A stretch of DNA of 64,000 bases from Gordionus sp. m RMFG-2023 (GCF_954871325.1 NC_088777.1:12625366-12689365), one strand, 5' to 3'; positions 37,998 to 51,825 are shown, numbered from the stretch's first letter. Program-made: numbers and translations. Notes: generated by a model not told the origin, from the sequence alone.

Positions 37998-40900
37998 CTA
38001 GAATATTCCTTTTAATAAAAAAACACCAAATTTTATATTATTTTTCTTCTTTAGCACCATTTATAATTTTTTACATTTTCCTTTGGCACTATTTTTTTTT
38101 AAAATCGAATATTTTCATTATTTTCTTATCTAACTTTGGGACTTGTTTTTAAAATAAAATATTCGAATCTGACTCCCAATCTACTGAAATAGGTGGGGTA
38201 TTGCTCTATAGTCCCAATATGGAGAAAAAGTAGGGATCTATTGTCAATTCTAGATAATCTCACTTTCAAGAAACATATCCTATTTTATGCAGTTGTGAAT
38301 TCAAGTATTATGATAAAGAATGACAATAATAATTAGAGGAGTAAAATAATATATAATGGTTCCGAGGTTAAGAGCCGGCAACTTACTGATATTCATTGTT
38401 TTAAAGGGTTGAATTTTTGACTAAATTAGTTTTAACAAAGAATCTTTAAATTCTCATAAATTCGTAAATATTTCAAGATAATTTCATACAACTTAGAGCG
38501 CTTGTAAAATGCAAATTATTAAGTAAGATGTTCTCTTACTGACCCATGAAATAAACATTTTCCTCTGAGACCGATTATTTCTTTTTGGGAAGATTCAACT
38601 ATCGATGACAATCAGATATTCTAATATTTGATAAATATTTTAGAACTTTTTTTACCATTTTTAAAAATAAATTTTATACCATATTATATTTGAAAGAGTT
38701 TTAAAAAAATTCAAAAAGCCATCATTTTGAAAAAGGAAGAAAATAATTTCTAGCTAGAAGATACAATTAATTGAATTTTTTTAGATTAATTTTCGCCTAC
38801 ACATTCAAATTTAGAAGAAAAAAAAATCATATAAAATTTTTCTATTTTCCAATTGGATTGAATTATTAAGTAAATAAACAAGGGTTAAAAAAACTTGTTT
38901 AAATATCTTAGTTATTTAGACACATTACAATAACTATATGATTGATAAATTGATTTAGATTTCATCTCATTATAAGAAATTTAGTTGTTAAAGCAATCTG
39001 AAAATATTTTTATGAAAGCTAAGGATGAATTTATGTTTTATAAAAAATTAATGATTTTTTTCAAAAAAACGAAACATACCCAAACAAAAACAAAAAAATA
39101 AGATTATTTTTTTTCCAAGAAATTTTAAAATATAAATTTTGGAGAAATGATTGATTTACTAATATATTCTATAAAAATATCATAAAAGATAATAAAAATC
39201 ATGTAAAACTTATAACATATTGATTGTCAGTTTAGACGAATTTTTTTTTTATTATTAAGGTTAATAAAAATAAATTCAAGGTCTCCATTAACGTAACAAG
39301 GAATTTTTACTTAAAAATACTAAAAGGGGTGGAGGGATTTTTTGAACCTTTGAAGAAGAAAGAAGTATATTTGGATTAGGTAGATAAACCTAATTAATCA
39401 AATAATTATTTCCATATCTTCCAATATATTATATCTGACTCAAAATTTATTTAAAATTTCTCAAACAAAATTGTTCATAATTCCTATGGAATTGACTAAT
39501 GTATAAACGTTTCTGTCTCTGTGAAATATATTAAAATTTAGTAAAGATAAAATCTATTTAGAGAAAAAGAAAGAAGATATGAATAAATAATTTTATAATA
39601 TGTTCCAAAGAAAATAAAAAATGTCCTAATTCTCCATCACAATAAAAATGTTGATACAAATGACCCAAGCAAACCTGAAATGATAACATATAAATAAAGG
39701 TGGGGTAGATATAGTTGATTGAAAGACAAAAAGTGATTCAATTTCAAGAAGTTTAAGTATATGGCTCCTAGAAATTTTTCATACACTTCTAAACATAACA
39801 TTAATTAATTCATAATATAATACAGCAAACACAAAAATATCCATTACAAGAAGAAATTTCGTAAAAAAAATTTATCAATGGAACTTATTAGGTCATATCT
39901 GGAAATACAAAAAAAAGAATCAGATTGCCCTAACTTTTAAAGGAATCTATTTGCAATATATTAGGTAAAGAAAATGGGAATTATCAAGAGGAAGTCTTGT
40001 ATTTGGCCTTGAAATAGGGATAAGAAAACTAAGTATTTTTGCCAAATATTGAAAATATTTTTATGTTTGAAGCATATTACTGTTTTATGTGATAAATGTT
40101 TTACCTGTCAAAATTAACATATTTCAATATCCTATATTTTTTTATGTTTAAATGTATTAGTGTAAATCTTGTTTCATATTGAAGAATAAAGATTATGAAT
40201 TATAATGATGATATAATAAAAAAATCATATTTTTAATTAATATTTGAAATTTCAAAAACGTAAGCTTTTTTTAGAAAATTTTGGTACAAGTTATAATTAT
40301 CTTCATCATATTTGATCTAAGCATAATAAATTAATATTTTATAACGTTTAAGGTTAGTTCTTCCAAATATTAAATCAAAATATTAACATAAAATTAAATA
40401 GACTAGAGAGTTTAAATTTAATCCTAATATAGCTTTTATTAGTATGTATCTATCGACAAAAAATCTTTTGTAATAATTAATTATTAAAAAGTTTATAAGA
40501 AATAAAATTTTGTTGTAAAATTCAAAAGATATTTACCTGAAAGAATTTTAATTTTTATTAAAATATATAATGATTTATATACAAATTAAATTTTATAGCA
40601 AAGTTTTAACATTCTTTTATAATTTGAGAAAGTTTTATGAATATTTATTATATCTAGATATTATTTAAATCATGATTAATCAATTTAGAGCTAGCGGGCT
40701 TGCTAAACCTTACACGTCAATTATGTAAGTTAATATGAAAAAAATATTTCAAAATCTTGGGTAGAAAATTTCATGTGTGCATGATTGGTATTTAAGATTT
40801 ATGCTAAAGAAATCATAATCTTTTTTTAAGATCCTTATTTTTATAGGTCCAAAATGTAAAAATGCATTTCAATTCATCATAGCATAAAAAAACTAATGGT

Positions 40901-42529
40901 TAGGGAAACCTGCCTAACCCCGCTATTGGGACTTGTTAGGCAAAATTTTCACTTTTACAAAAAATAAAATGTCAAAAATATGATTATATTCTTAAATTTT
41001 TTTTATAAAGCTTATTTATGTATTATAGGTATCGATTCATATATTATTCTTTATAATATCTAATAAAACACCGAATTTATAGCCGATTTTGCAAATGTCG
41101 GTTTAACTAGCCCCAGATTTCCCTACTTTGAATATTCAAACTGCTAATTATATGTTTTTCATATACCTTTTTTTCATATAACATTATATATTTTAATTAT
41201 TCAACATTTCGTTTTTGTTTGGTCCGAAAGGGAGGAAACTATAATTAAAATTAATTAATGCCACTGAAATTAATATTTATTTTAAAAAGTCCTTAAATTT
41301 AGTAATAAAGTTATTTAAATAAAACATTAATGCATTTGTTTAAACGAGTGCTAATTATTTAAAAATTGGATCCTACAAATAATTGGTTACTAATCCATTT
41401 TTCAAAATTGCTGTTAATTTTGCCATTTATGAATATCTTGATTTTCAAAAATGTATAAGGAGTAGTAGCTATAAAATATTGACAATTCCTAACACAAATT
41501 CAAAAAATAAAATATTAAATAAATGTATATAATAGATACATATATGATACTATAAAATAAATGTCTGGAAAAATAATTACAACCATAAATTAAGGCATTT
41601 AAAATTTGATATATTTAAAATTACATTTAAAAAATTAAATTACAGAAATATAATGCACAAAAATATATTTAAGTATTATTGCATGTATATAAATTTACAA
41701 AATATTCATAACAAAAGTATAGCGTATTATAAGATGGGAAAAATATAATTAAGAAGCATATTATAAATTTATAATGCAAAATTCAATCTAATTTTTTTAA
41801 TGATTTCATAACAATGCTTGATGTCATTTCTCCTATGTACATTGAGAAGAGCTAACACTCATTCAATCTATTTTCCGAAGTAGTACTTCTCAGTAATGTT
41901 GTTAAACAACTCAATTTAGCCGATTTTTAAAAACGGCAATTAAATATTTTATCCAGAAATATATTATGCAAATATGTTTGCTTATAGATGGCACAAGGTT
42001 TGAATATCTAATAGAAATATTTGAGGTTTAGGCAATATTTTTCTGCTATAATATTGAGTTATAACAGTTTTTAAAAAAAGACTCAAATCGAGCCATTTAT
42101 CAACACTTCTCATGTATGTTTTTATTTTTGTTTAAAAAATTTTTTTAAATTTCATTGGTAGCAATAATGGGTAGAGTTGCTAAAACATAAAATAATCTTT
42201 ATATATTAGGAAAATCGTATAAAATGTGTTTGAAATTATGCGAAGCATAAACATTTTTTGGAACATTATTATTTATATTTCTTTTATACCATACTGTACA
42301 TATTCAGCTAGTAATGTATTATGGGATACTTTAACATCCTCACAATAAACTCTGTCATATATTTAATTTTTTTCTATTAAGATTTGAAATAAATTCTGAA
42401 GGATTCAGTGATAATAATATTTGAAGATTTGTAATTGCTGCCTGATAAATCAAGAAAAGTATTCAAGTGGGGGATAAAGAGATTTATTTTATGTATTCTT
42501 CGACTGTCCTTATATTAATAGAATGATGG
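37998..42529. other. gene-poor AT-rich interval
   Basis: No coding exon supported on either strand, although the missing 5' exons of the EGF membrane gene should lie here or further right. A short GC-richer inverted phrase (GGTTAGG...CCTAACC) sits at 40,896-40,940. One MITE is at 41,892-42,108. Confidence 0.5.
41892..42108. mobile_element. MITE, AGTGTTGT family
   Basis: Starts AGTAATGTTGTTAAACAACT and ends ATCGAGCCATTTATCAACAC. The AACTCAATTTAGCCGATTTT and AAAACGGCAATTAAAT subterminal blocks make this one of the better-preserved copies. Confidence 0.55.
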
Positions 42530-43780
42530 ACATACCTTGCTGCGAGCCGGACAAATATTAAATTCATAAAGCTCTGTTTTTAACTAAACAATGACATACA
42601 TTTATATGAATACTGCTTTTCGCATCTTGGCTTCAAATAATACCTTAGCTCCTAATAATGTATAAACTTTCAATGTATTGGTTAATAAACATTCTAGTGG
42701 TTTCAAATCACATCTGCCAAACAATGTACCAAGTGATATCACAGTTTTTAAAGCTCAAAACATTGAGTTCGTATCAAAACATCCATCCGGTGGTCTTCAT
42801 AATATTAAAGCTATTTTCCATGATAGTAATAATCAAAATTATATAATAGCAATTTATTATTAAGCTGTATCACACAATTTTTAAATCTACTAGTAAAAGG
42901 TCTAATCCCTAGACTGATTCCTTAATATTTGGGGCTTGGTCAATTCCTCTAAACAAATAACGGGGTTCGACCCATTGCTATTAAATCAATATTTCATAAT
43001 ATTAATCTAAAATCATAGGCATGCGTTTAAAATCAGCATAACATCATCCCTCTCTAATCAAATGGGATTTGGCATCAAAGTAGGAGCAGAAGTTGCAGCG
43101 CTCGCTGCGCCAATGTCGCTGGTTTATGCAAATATAAATTTAATTTTCCTTAAAATTGATCTAAATAATGCCTCCTTAACTCTATTAAATAGAAACCATC
43201 TTTTTCCGCATATTCTGCAATAACTATCCATAATACACCAAGTTCATTTTGCATAGCTACTCCGAGGAGCTCACATATTTAAAATTTTATGGCAAAATTA
43301 ATCTTCCTTGTGAAGATATCCCACAACGTGACCTATTGGGTCTACCGTTATTTTGCCTTGTTGTTCAAACATTAATAGATTCGATCCAAATTTTAAAGCC
43401 TTTATAAATATCTGGTATTTAGATGATGTCTACATAGCCGGTGACATCTTTTTAAAAGCATCATTCCAGATATTGTCAATAATATCCTGCCCACTACAAG
43501 TTTATCTCTTAATATGTCAAAGTCGGAATTTTCTCCCAACAATTCTATTATTCCAATCCTCCCTTTCAAATATACTTTCATCCATAAACTTACTTGTCAT
43601 GGTCCTCCAATTGGTGGTTGCATTTTTTTGCCTTAGTAGAAGAGACACCCCCCCCCCCCTGCCCACCCCTCCACTGAGTAAGCGCCTCTTAATTAATATA
43701 CGATTTAGTTTCGTGTTTCAATCCTTGGAAAACAGTATAAATAATTGACAAAACAATTTCTAAAATTAGTATCAAGATTC
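42530..43780 (+). mobile_element. LINE reverse-transcriptase relic
   Basis: Interrupted + strand frames show, in order: AFRILASNNTLAP, a SKHPSGG block (like FPxGSSGG), IFGAWSIPLNK (like FFGAxLxALxKKDGG), GFGIKVGAEVAAL, LIFLKIDLNNAS (RT block A, KLDFxNAF) and NIWYLDDVYIAGD (the YLDD active site) at about 43418-43450. This order is typical of an abundant invertebrate LINE RT lineage, the same as at 7.3 kb. Several frameshifts and stops; no target duplication or tail seen. Confidence 0.8.
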
Positions 43781-43890
43781 AAGATAGAATAAAAAATATT
43801 GAAGCACTAATATATAAAAAGAAATACTATCATTATTATATAAAAATAAACTTTTTATCGTATTTTAAAATGTGAATCGGTTTCTCTGGG

Positions 43891-44144
43891 TGTAGACCAA
43901 TGATGTATATATATTACTAGATTGGTGATTCATTTATTAAATGCATATCTAAGTTTCCATATCAGCGTAATGCCATTTTGTGGTTTGCACGTATATTAAA
44001 TAACATTAATGTGCACTCATATAATGATAAATAAAGACAATTGGTTGGAATGCAAACCATAAAATGGCGCTGCAGCTGACTCCTATATATGGAAACTTTT
44101 AATTAATGAATCGCCAATCTAGTAATATATATATTGTTGTAGAC
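43891..44144. mobile_element. hairpin MITE, ~250 bp
   Basis: Left ATATATATTACTAGATTGG, GATTCATTTATTAA, AAGTTTCCATAT and GCCATTTTGTGGTTTGCA are repeated in inverted order on the right (TGCAAACCATAAAATGGC, ATATGGAAACTT, TTAATTAATGAATC, CCAATCTAGTAATATATAT). The arms are about 100 bp each, with a short spacer. Non-coding. Confidence 0.75.
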
Positions 44145-45051
44145 TTGATACTTTCATAATTTAGTAGCGATAGCTTCAAAAAAAGTAGTCAAATGTCAAA
44201 TAGACTTGTGGTCTTTAGAAATTTGATAACCAAAATATGATGGATTAGTTACGGTGAGATTGAAAACGATTACAATATATTTTTTTACACTTATACGGAA
44301 TGATTTTTTTAGTACATTAATGCTTGTAATAAGTGCTCTTTATACATTTGAAAAAATTGAAAAGAATTAGCATCTTTTGAAGTCTAGTTTTTCATATTTT
44401 TAATATATAATCTATATAACAAATTAATTTATTTTTTTAGTGTGAAAATCATGACTAAAATATCAAATCTAGATACAGAATAGTTCATTCTTAGAATTTT
44501 AGGAATCTTCTATGCACTTTTATCGAAGATATTTTTGAGATGATTTTGTAGAAATAGAAAATTATCTGTTTATAGAAAACGTAAAATTTTACCTAATCAT
44601 ATTTTACGTGTGGAGGGGAAGATCTATTCTAAACCTATCTCACTTAATCTATACGCCATTAATAATATAAGACAGCTTGCCAATAGATAGACTCAAATCA
44701 TTCATTAATATTGAAAGATTATTTCATTCAATCAGTATTTATTGGATTAAAAGAAATTTTAACAATTTCAGGTACACAATACTAGTATAATGAAATATTT
44801 TAAGTAAACAATTTATCCAAAATTTTTTTTTAAAAAAATTCCAATAAATTATTAATGACATTTAACTTACTTTTTTTTTTAAAAAAAATTCGTTTTACAT
44901 TATATTAGAAATTATTAATTATTAAAGCATTTGAAGTATAAGGAGGATGAAAAAAAAGTAATTTTCTGAATTCATATCAAATTTGTGAAATTTCCAAATA
45001 ATTTTTTTTTGAAAAAATAACAAAACTAAGCTTAACTTAATAAATCTTCGA
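44145..45051. other. 5' flank of the class C receptor gene
   Basis: AT-rich, no coding segment. It must include the receptor's promoter and 5' UTR, but I see no distinct motif. Confidence 0.4.
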
Positions 45052-48000
45052 ATGGAAATAAAACTACTGTTTTTATGCGTTGTGATTATGAATTCGTTTT
45101 TTGTCCAGAAAAGAAGATTAGGCGTAACAGATGCAATGATATCACCCCATGGCCTCAAAATCCCTTATAATTTGTCCGTTACTACTTTTCAAAATGTTCG
45201 AGAGTTGCTAAGGATATCAAGTGATTTTGTTTGTGAAGTTTTAAACAAAAGATTATTCTGTCACGGTTTAGAAAGCTATCAAACTCATTTTGATTTTTAT
45301 GCTGAATCCTCTATCCCCTCAAATATGAAGAAATTAAATATGAAATATGACTCGAAAAACCTATCGTCGGCTAATCGCCTTAAAGTCAGGACAAAAAGGA
45401 ATTTGCCTGATAAGGTATACATAAGCCTGATAACTATACCAGGTAATGCCTATATTAATATAGATATCATGGATTTTGTCCATTTTGACAACTGTCAGCG
45501 GCATAGTGAAGCCCACAGCAAAATAAATTGTCTCTTGAGCAATTATTCGTCTTTATTATTCTCGCAAATATTGAGAACAACTTTGAATGTTTATAACGGA
45601 ATAATTAATAATAACCACTACCTCTATTTAAACGTAAATCGTGAGGACTATAAGGAAAACCGCAGCGGATTTAAGTTGGGACTAAGGATCTACACAGACT
45701 GCGAGAATGTAGAAATGTTGCTGAGAGATGATTTAATTTATTTGAGGAATAAATCATTTAATTTATCGTTTCTCCAAAAGTTTGTCCATAACAGGGACTT
45801 CGGTTTGGATTACAATCGATTCAATATGTTAACCATTTATAATCGTATCCATCCCCATAATAACAGAGCACATAAATTCTCTGGGATTGCCAATGCCACT
45901 TTTAATTTTTTACAACATTATAATGTTACAAAATTTACAGTTATATACGATTCGATGTCTTACTTTTTCATGGAACTCATGGTTGACATTTTAGAGTATG
46001 TCTCAACTCATGATATGTGTTTAGAAAATAAAATTTCTATCAAGCAAAAATTCCGCAAACCTGAAAGGCAAGAAGTATTTAATTTGTTGACTAAAATTGT
46101 TCAAAATAAAAAGAAAAAAGTTATTTTGCTCTTATTGAACCAAAAAGATTTTGTAGAATTCTTTAAAATAGTTCGGGATAGTAAAGCGCTTTTAAATGTC
46201 GCAATGATTCTAATCGATAACTGGCGATATTGTAATGGCATCTTTAAATATTTGGGATTCGAGAATGAAACCTTACAAAATATATATATGGTAAAGGCTT
46301 TGCCGACAAAATTAATGGCCAATTCTGATAATAAAGAGAGCTTAAGACCATTTTTTAATAATAATGAACTCACCAAGTTTTATAGGTCATCAAATCTAAA
46401 TGAATATAAAAGTAACTTAATTCAGATAATAAAAATGATCCAATTCTGGGCGCACCAACTATGCTATAAATCACAGTTTGCACATAATGAATGTTTGGAG
46501 AGGTATAGTACCGTTTTGAATATGGATAATTTTACAGCATTTATATATGATTTGGTTAATGTTAATAAAACAAAGGGGATAATCGACGAGTCTATTTACA
46601 ATGTACAAATTTTCGAGATTTTAAAGCGAAATCCTGATTCAAAATTTATTAAATTTATGACAACATCAAACTATAATATATCTCACAACAGTGTTTTATC
46701 TATGATTGGCAAAAGGTTTTATGAGAAATTGTCTAAAAACCTTAATAACACTTTAAAATTCATGTTAAAACTAAGAGGTGAAAAATGCGATAATACTTGT
46801 CCAAAACGGTTCATTTTGTCGAGTACAGATACGGCCTGCTGCTCGGTATGTTACAGTTGTCCTCTAAATTACAGAATGCATATATCTGACGATGTTCCAT
46901 ACTCCAAAAGCTGTGCTCCCTGTCCAGAATACTACTGGCCAGACCTGGATAACGGTGAGCTATGCCAAGAGATCCCGGTAAACTACGTTGACAACAAATA
47001 TTACTTTGTAATATTGAAAACCCTTGCTGGGTTCGGAATAATTCTAGAGTTAATAATTTTGTCCATACTCCTTAAATATAAGGATACCTTGGTTTTAAAA
47101 TCGGGAATCATTCAAATTAATTATATGCTAATTTTTGGTTTGCTCCTAGGCTTCGTTTCTGTATTTTTTTTGCTCAGTCAGCCCACCAATTGGAAATGCA
47201 ACTCAAACAACTTCATAGTGAACCTGGCTATCAATTTTATTTACTCCACAGTATTGATTAAATTGATTCGCATTAAGCAAGTTCATAAAAGTTTTGTAAA
47301 CAACCAAAGAATACCTAAAATATACACTTTGAGATACGTTATAGGAGCCTTGTTTATCATGGCCAGCATACAGGTACCATATAAACTATTTTACTCTAGG
47401 TTGTATATATTGTGTATGTAAAATTAACTAAAATTTTATATGTGTATATGATGTAATTTTTACCTTAAAATATTTCAATCCAGGTGTTTCTCAACTTAGC
47501 CCAAATAATCTTATATCCCCATACGGCCAAAAAATCTTCTATCTTCGATCATAAAGTAATGAAATCATCAACCTATAATGAATTTTACTTCAAAAAAAGC
47601 CAAGCTAACAATTCCCTGTATTTGGGTAGAAAGATAGATAACATGGCTGAAAAAGAATATAAAAACTACTGGGATATAGGTAAACCTATAGTAAAGATGT
47701 TTTGCAAAACGACTCTGGCCGGTGGCTATATTGGATGGATAGGCAATGGTTATCAAATAGTTTTGTTATTAATGTGTGCCTATTATTCCTTTTCCTTAAG
47801 GCTATGTCCCAAGGAGTTTGTGGAGATACGTTTAGTGAGTTACGCTGTTTGGGGTTGCTTTCTCTTGTGGCTAATCAGGTTTATTATCTTGGTAACTATA
47901 ACGGAAGCTTCGATGACAGGCATGATGTTCCAGATCTCTGGTACTCTTCTGCATTGTTACATTTTCACTTTCTGCATTTTTTTCCCTAAGATGCACGCTA

Positions 48001-48056
48001 TCGTATTGTGTGCTAATAAGCGTCCACACGTAATGCCCTCTGTAATTACGCAGTAA
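45052..48056 (+). CDS. class C GPCR, metabotropic-glutamate-receptor-like
   Basis: Two exons, 45052-47373 and 47484-48056, joined by a 110-nt phase-0 GT/AG intron, give about 964 residues. The start ATG opens a hydrophobic signal-like segment (MEIKLLFLCVVIMNSFF). An extracellular Venus-flytrap-type domain follows: GFKLGLRIYTDC corresponds to the LGxRIxDTC block, and FNFLQHYNVTKFTVIYD to the lobe-2 helix and strand. A nine-Cys NCD3G-type region lies at about residues 579-637. Seven membrane segments: about 650-673, 684-708, 718-741, 760-785 (split by the intron), 857-879, 888-912 and 922-947. The Cys before TM3 and in the TM4-TM5 loop fit the conserved disulfide. The agonist-binding SxSSxS/SxST segment is not visible where lobe 1 hands over to lobe 2, and the C-tail is short, so glutamate may not be its ligand. 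Expected at the plasma membrane, coupled to G proteins. Confidence 0.85.
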
Positions 48057-48145
48057 AGAAGATTATCATGAGACAAGACTTGCATAAAAATATAATATTA
48101 TATAAATATATTTCGAGTATAAAATAACATATTTTTTTGTAATTA

Positions 48146-48151
48146 AATAAA
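48146..48151 (+). other. polyadenylation signal for the class C receptor
   Basis: AATAAA about 90 nt after the stop codon. Confidence 0.5.
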
Positions 48152-49800
48152 AAATTGCTTAAATGATGATTTATAGATTTGTAAACAAGTTTCAATACCA
48201 CATTTGTAATATTGGGTAAAATAAAGGGACGCACAAAATTATATTATTTTTTTCATTATATAAATGATGCCTCATATAGTAATCCAACTTGATCATAAAT
48301 ATATACTCTCCCCCATATTAGGTCCATCATACAGCGTTTGACCGGAAAAAAGGTGACATTTTCCTTCATTTATCTTTGAAGAGGTAGAAGGTGAACTTCT
48401 ATGCTGTAGGGAGTACATATATGTGAAAGGAGGGGGGGGGGTAAACTTAGATCGTTTTTAAAAAGAATTCTTTTATCAAGACCCTGATTATACATGTCTA
48501 GTCATCTCTAATTTAATGTTCCTTTAATTTAAGACATGAGTTTTAATTTATGGGCGTATAGGATCAGATGTTGTATCAAGATAAAGTATGAAGAAAATTA
48601 AGAAAAGCTATTGAAAAATACGAAGGAGAATTAATAAGTTAATGAAATTATTTCTAATGAATTGGATGGCAAGATTTTAGAGGAGTTTAGGCTTCGAATC
48701 TCTTATGATTAGTGATACTAGATTTTTTTATAGTCAACTTTTCCGCAAGTCGAAAGCCTTAGACAATGAGAATACGATTTTTTTCTTGCAAAATATCATG
48801 ATAATGTGTTATTATTTTTTTTTATTTTTCTCTTTCCTTTTCCCCAATCCCTAATCTTTTTTTTTTATTGAAAAGAGGAGTTAATCGACAAAGGTGTGAA
48901 TTCTTAAGGAAAATATATAGTTTTATTTAATCCATTATTGACTCTATTTTATGATATTGCGTAGAATACAGGGATGCCCATTAAAAAAAAGAATGTTTAT
49001 GCTTAAAAGAATAAATTAAAATATTCATTTACTAGAACAGATAAAACACTATTTTTATAATAAATTATTTTTCTTCAAGTAATATTATATATATCATTTA
49101 ATCTACGCCTCTTTGACTTATTAATTAAATTAACGAAGTTAAATACTTAAACAAAGGCCAAGGTTGATATGGATAGAATTTAGTATTTTTAAAAAAAATT
49201 TATACTTATTTTGTATATCTATCTCCCACTGATTATTTTTTTTTAAATTTCATCGACCATTTTCTTCGGCCTTAAAAGATAAATTAGCTGCCAATTCGAG
49301 ACTTCATTTTCTTTCTGAGCTTTAAGAGCTTCTTTTAATAGCATATTCTTAAGTTATTATTTTTCTCACCTCATTGTAGTGATTGATGTTTAACATATAA
49401 AATGTGAGAGTAGCTTAAATAGTTCTTTTGTATTCATTGTAGCGTTTATAGATTTAGTTAAACCATTCATCACATTCTTAATAGTCATAACGTGTTAAAG
49501 TAATGCAAATCGGATATTAACATTTTTTTGATATCTCTCATTATGACAAAATGAATAGGCGAGTTATCCATCTTATTGGGACTATAACAACATTAAAATT
49601 TGCCTGGCACGTGGGCCAAACAATACTAATGCTACAATTTATTATTCTTCCTCTATGCCCGATTGAATATTACAATTATAAAATATGTTTAAATATATAG
49701 AAATTTTTTAAAAATATTTAATATTCATTTTTAAATCATATTTTGCAAATAGAAGTAAAATAGATAAACATTTAAATTATCAAAAAGTTATTGGTTGAAC
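48152..49800. other. intergenic interval with DDE-transposase debris
   Basis: 48152-49200 shows nothing beyond a poly-G run near 48,431. On the minus strand at about 49,545-49,580, MDNSPIH resembles the DNAPxH block around the second Asp of Tc1/IS630 DDE transposases. 49,220-49,350 (-) is open and encodes QKENEVSNWQLIYLLRPKK, unrecognised. Probably one decayed transposon. Confidence 0.3.
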
Positions 49801-50180
49801 CAGAGACCTTCATTGGCCTTAATTTTTTGACCAAGCCCGGCCCAGGCCCACAGTAAAAAAATTTTTAGGCCCAAGGCCGGCCCGGCCCATATCTAATGTT
49901 AAAAAAATTCCCAAGCCCATGATAAGTTTCAAAAAAATTTCCCAAACCCGGCCCCCATATCCTAAAATTTAATTTTTTTTTATTTAATGAAAATAAACAA
50001 TATTAAAATATATTTAGGCAATCATTTTGCTTACAATACTGAAATTTATTATTATTAGAAGAAGTAAAGGCAATATTTCTTTAAATTAGCAACTGTTTTA
50101 AATAATCTAAATTTAAAAATTTTAGGCCCAAGCCCATTAAGAAAAATTTTTTTAATCCAGGCCCGGCCCTGGCCCGCTAG
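49801..50180. mobile_element. GC-rich hAT-like MITE (copy A)
   Basis: Starts CAGAGACCTTCATTGGCC, then CAAGCCCGGCCCAGGCCCAC, and closes with AGGCCCGGCCCTGGCCCGCT. It is about 380 bp and non-coding. Copy B at 51826-52227 is in the opposite orientation. Confidence 0.65.
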
Positions 50181-51825
50181 AAAATATAATATTAGACTCA
50201 TACCTAACATTAATATAGTGAATAAAATAAATATATTTGGTTTGAAATATAATTCATAAATCTAATTATAAAAAAGTCAGGCCAGAAAGAACGGGAACTA
50301 ATAGCAACTTTTTTGATAAGCTATTTCATCAAGTAATTCACAGAACTAGGTAATTGCTTGAATTTTTTTTAAAGCTATATCAGGTCGTCCACAGACAACC
50401 ATTCGCAGATGTTTCTCTATCCTTATTTTGTATTATTTATAAAATTTACCATCCAATATCTTTTAAACTGCAAGCAGACGTTTATCTCTTTAACTTCTGT
50501 ACTAAAAACAACTAATAAATATAATATTAATTATTTATAATATATTACTCAGTATCGATATCAATCTCAATTTCACTCAAACGTGACGACATAATACTTT
50601 AAAAAATGATTGGATTTTTTTTGTAAACAATTATAATTTAGCTTGGATCACAAATTTATTAAATTATAAAAAAATACTCAATTTAAAAAAAAAATTTGCA
50701 TCATTTTTGTAATTTTAATCAGTATAGAATAGATTATAAATAAATACTTTTTAATAGTAATTCTTAGATTTGAAATAAATTAGGGCGATTTTCAATGATA
50801 GGTTGGTAATGATTAAAATTTAAATTTGTATTATTTGCTCCTTCCTCATTAAGAATGGGATGTTAACAAAAAAAAGGTTTTAACGACATTGGCTTAGGGG
50901 AGGTAAAATATGGTATAGGCTGAATATTATCATTATTTAAAATGTCATAAATGAAAGATCAAGAAAGAAAAAAAAAATTAATATGATTTTTTAACAACAA
51001 AATTCATCATGAAAATATCTTCATATAGGCGCGTACGCTGGTGGAGACAGTTATTTAAAATGACACAAAATGAAAGATTAAGAAAAATAAATAACATGAG
51101 AAGTTATTTATAAACTCCAAGAAAATTCTCCATAAAAATTTCTTCATACAGTTGCGTGCGCTAAGGGGAGAGAGGGAGATAATCCCCCTCCCCCATCCCC
51201 CAAGCCAAAAAATAAAGATGTCAGCTAAAATATTTTTCAAAAATATGAATATTTTAATTAATTTATATTTTATAATAATCATTCCTACCTCGCATCTCAT
51301 ATATTTCAATTTATATTTATTTATCATATTCACAGCAGATCTTTTTTTAACCAGTATTAATAAAAATCAGAATCTTAGTCATCTTACAAAAAAACTAAAA
51401 TGTAAATTAGAGCCTATTATAAATGACTTTATACTGAAATAATACAATGGCTTGAAAAATACACATCTTCAGAAGCAGACAGATTATTGAACAGAATACT
51501 ACAACCAATATTTTTTATATACATTGGAATGTATTAACAAATTATTTAATTACACAAGTATTTTATGAAATATATTTCAAAAATCTGACATCGATTTATT
51601 AATTGAGACTATGAGAATAACTGAAAATATTATATTGTAAATTAAAATTATGACAAATGGAGAGGATGAATTTCATAAATTATATGTCATTGTTAAGTCA
51701 AAAGCAAATTTCAATGAGCTCAAAATTTGCTTATCTCGACTCGCAGCAAGTGATGTCTGTCGTTTCAATATTAATTTAGGTTCAGTAGAAAAATACTATA
51801 AAATAAATATCTTTATCCCCCTCTT
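50181..51825. other. segment between two inverted MITE copies
   Basis: Contains a 118-bp tandem duplication (50,933-51,168), a C-rich run at 51,183-51,201, and short open frames at 51,152-51,442 and 51,650-51,874 that I do not recognise. On the minus strand at 50,290-50,440, MVVCGRPDIALKKIQ may be a transposase scrap. The pair of MITEs plus this interior could be one larger hAT-like element, but nothing here proves it. Confidence 0.35.
50933..51168. repeat. 118-bp tandem duplication
   Basis: Units at 50933 and 51051 both run from TTATTTAAAATG, through ATGAAAGAT(C/T)AAGAAA and ATCTTCATA(T/C)AG-type phrases, to a GCGTRCGCT end. Divergence is visible, so the duplication is not recent. Confidence 0.75.
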
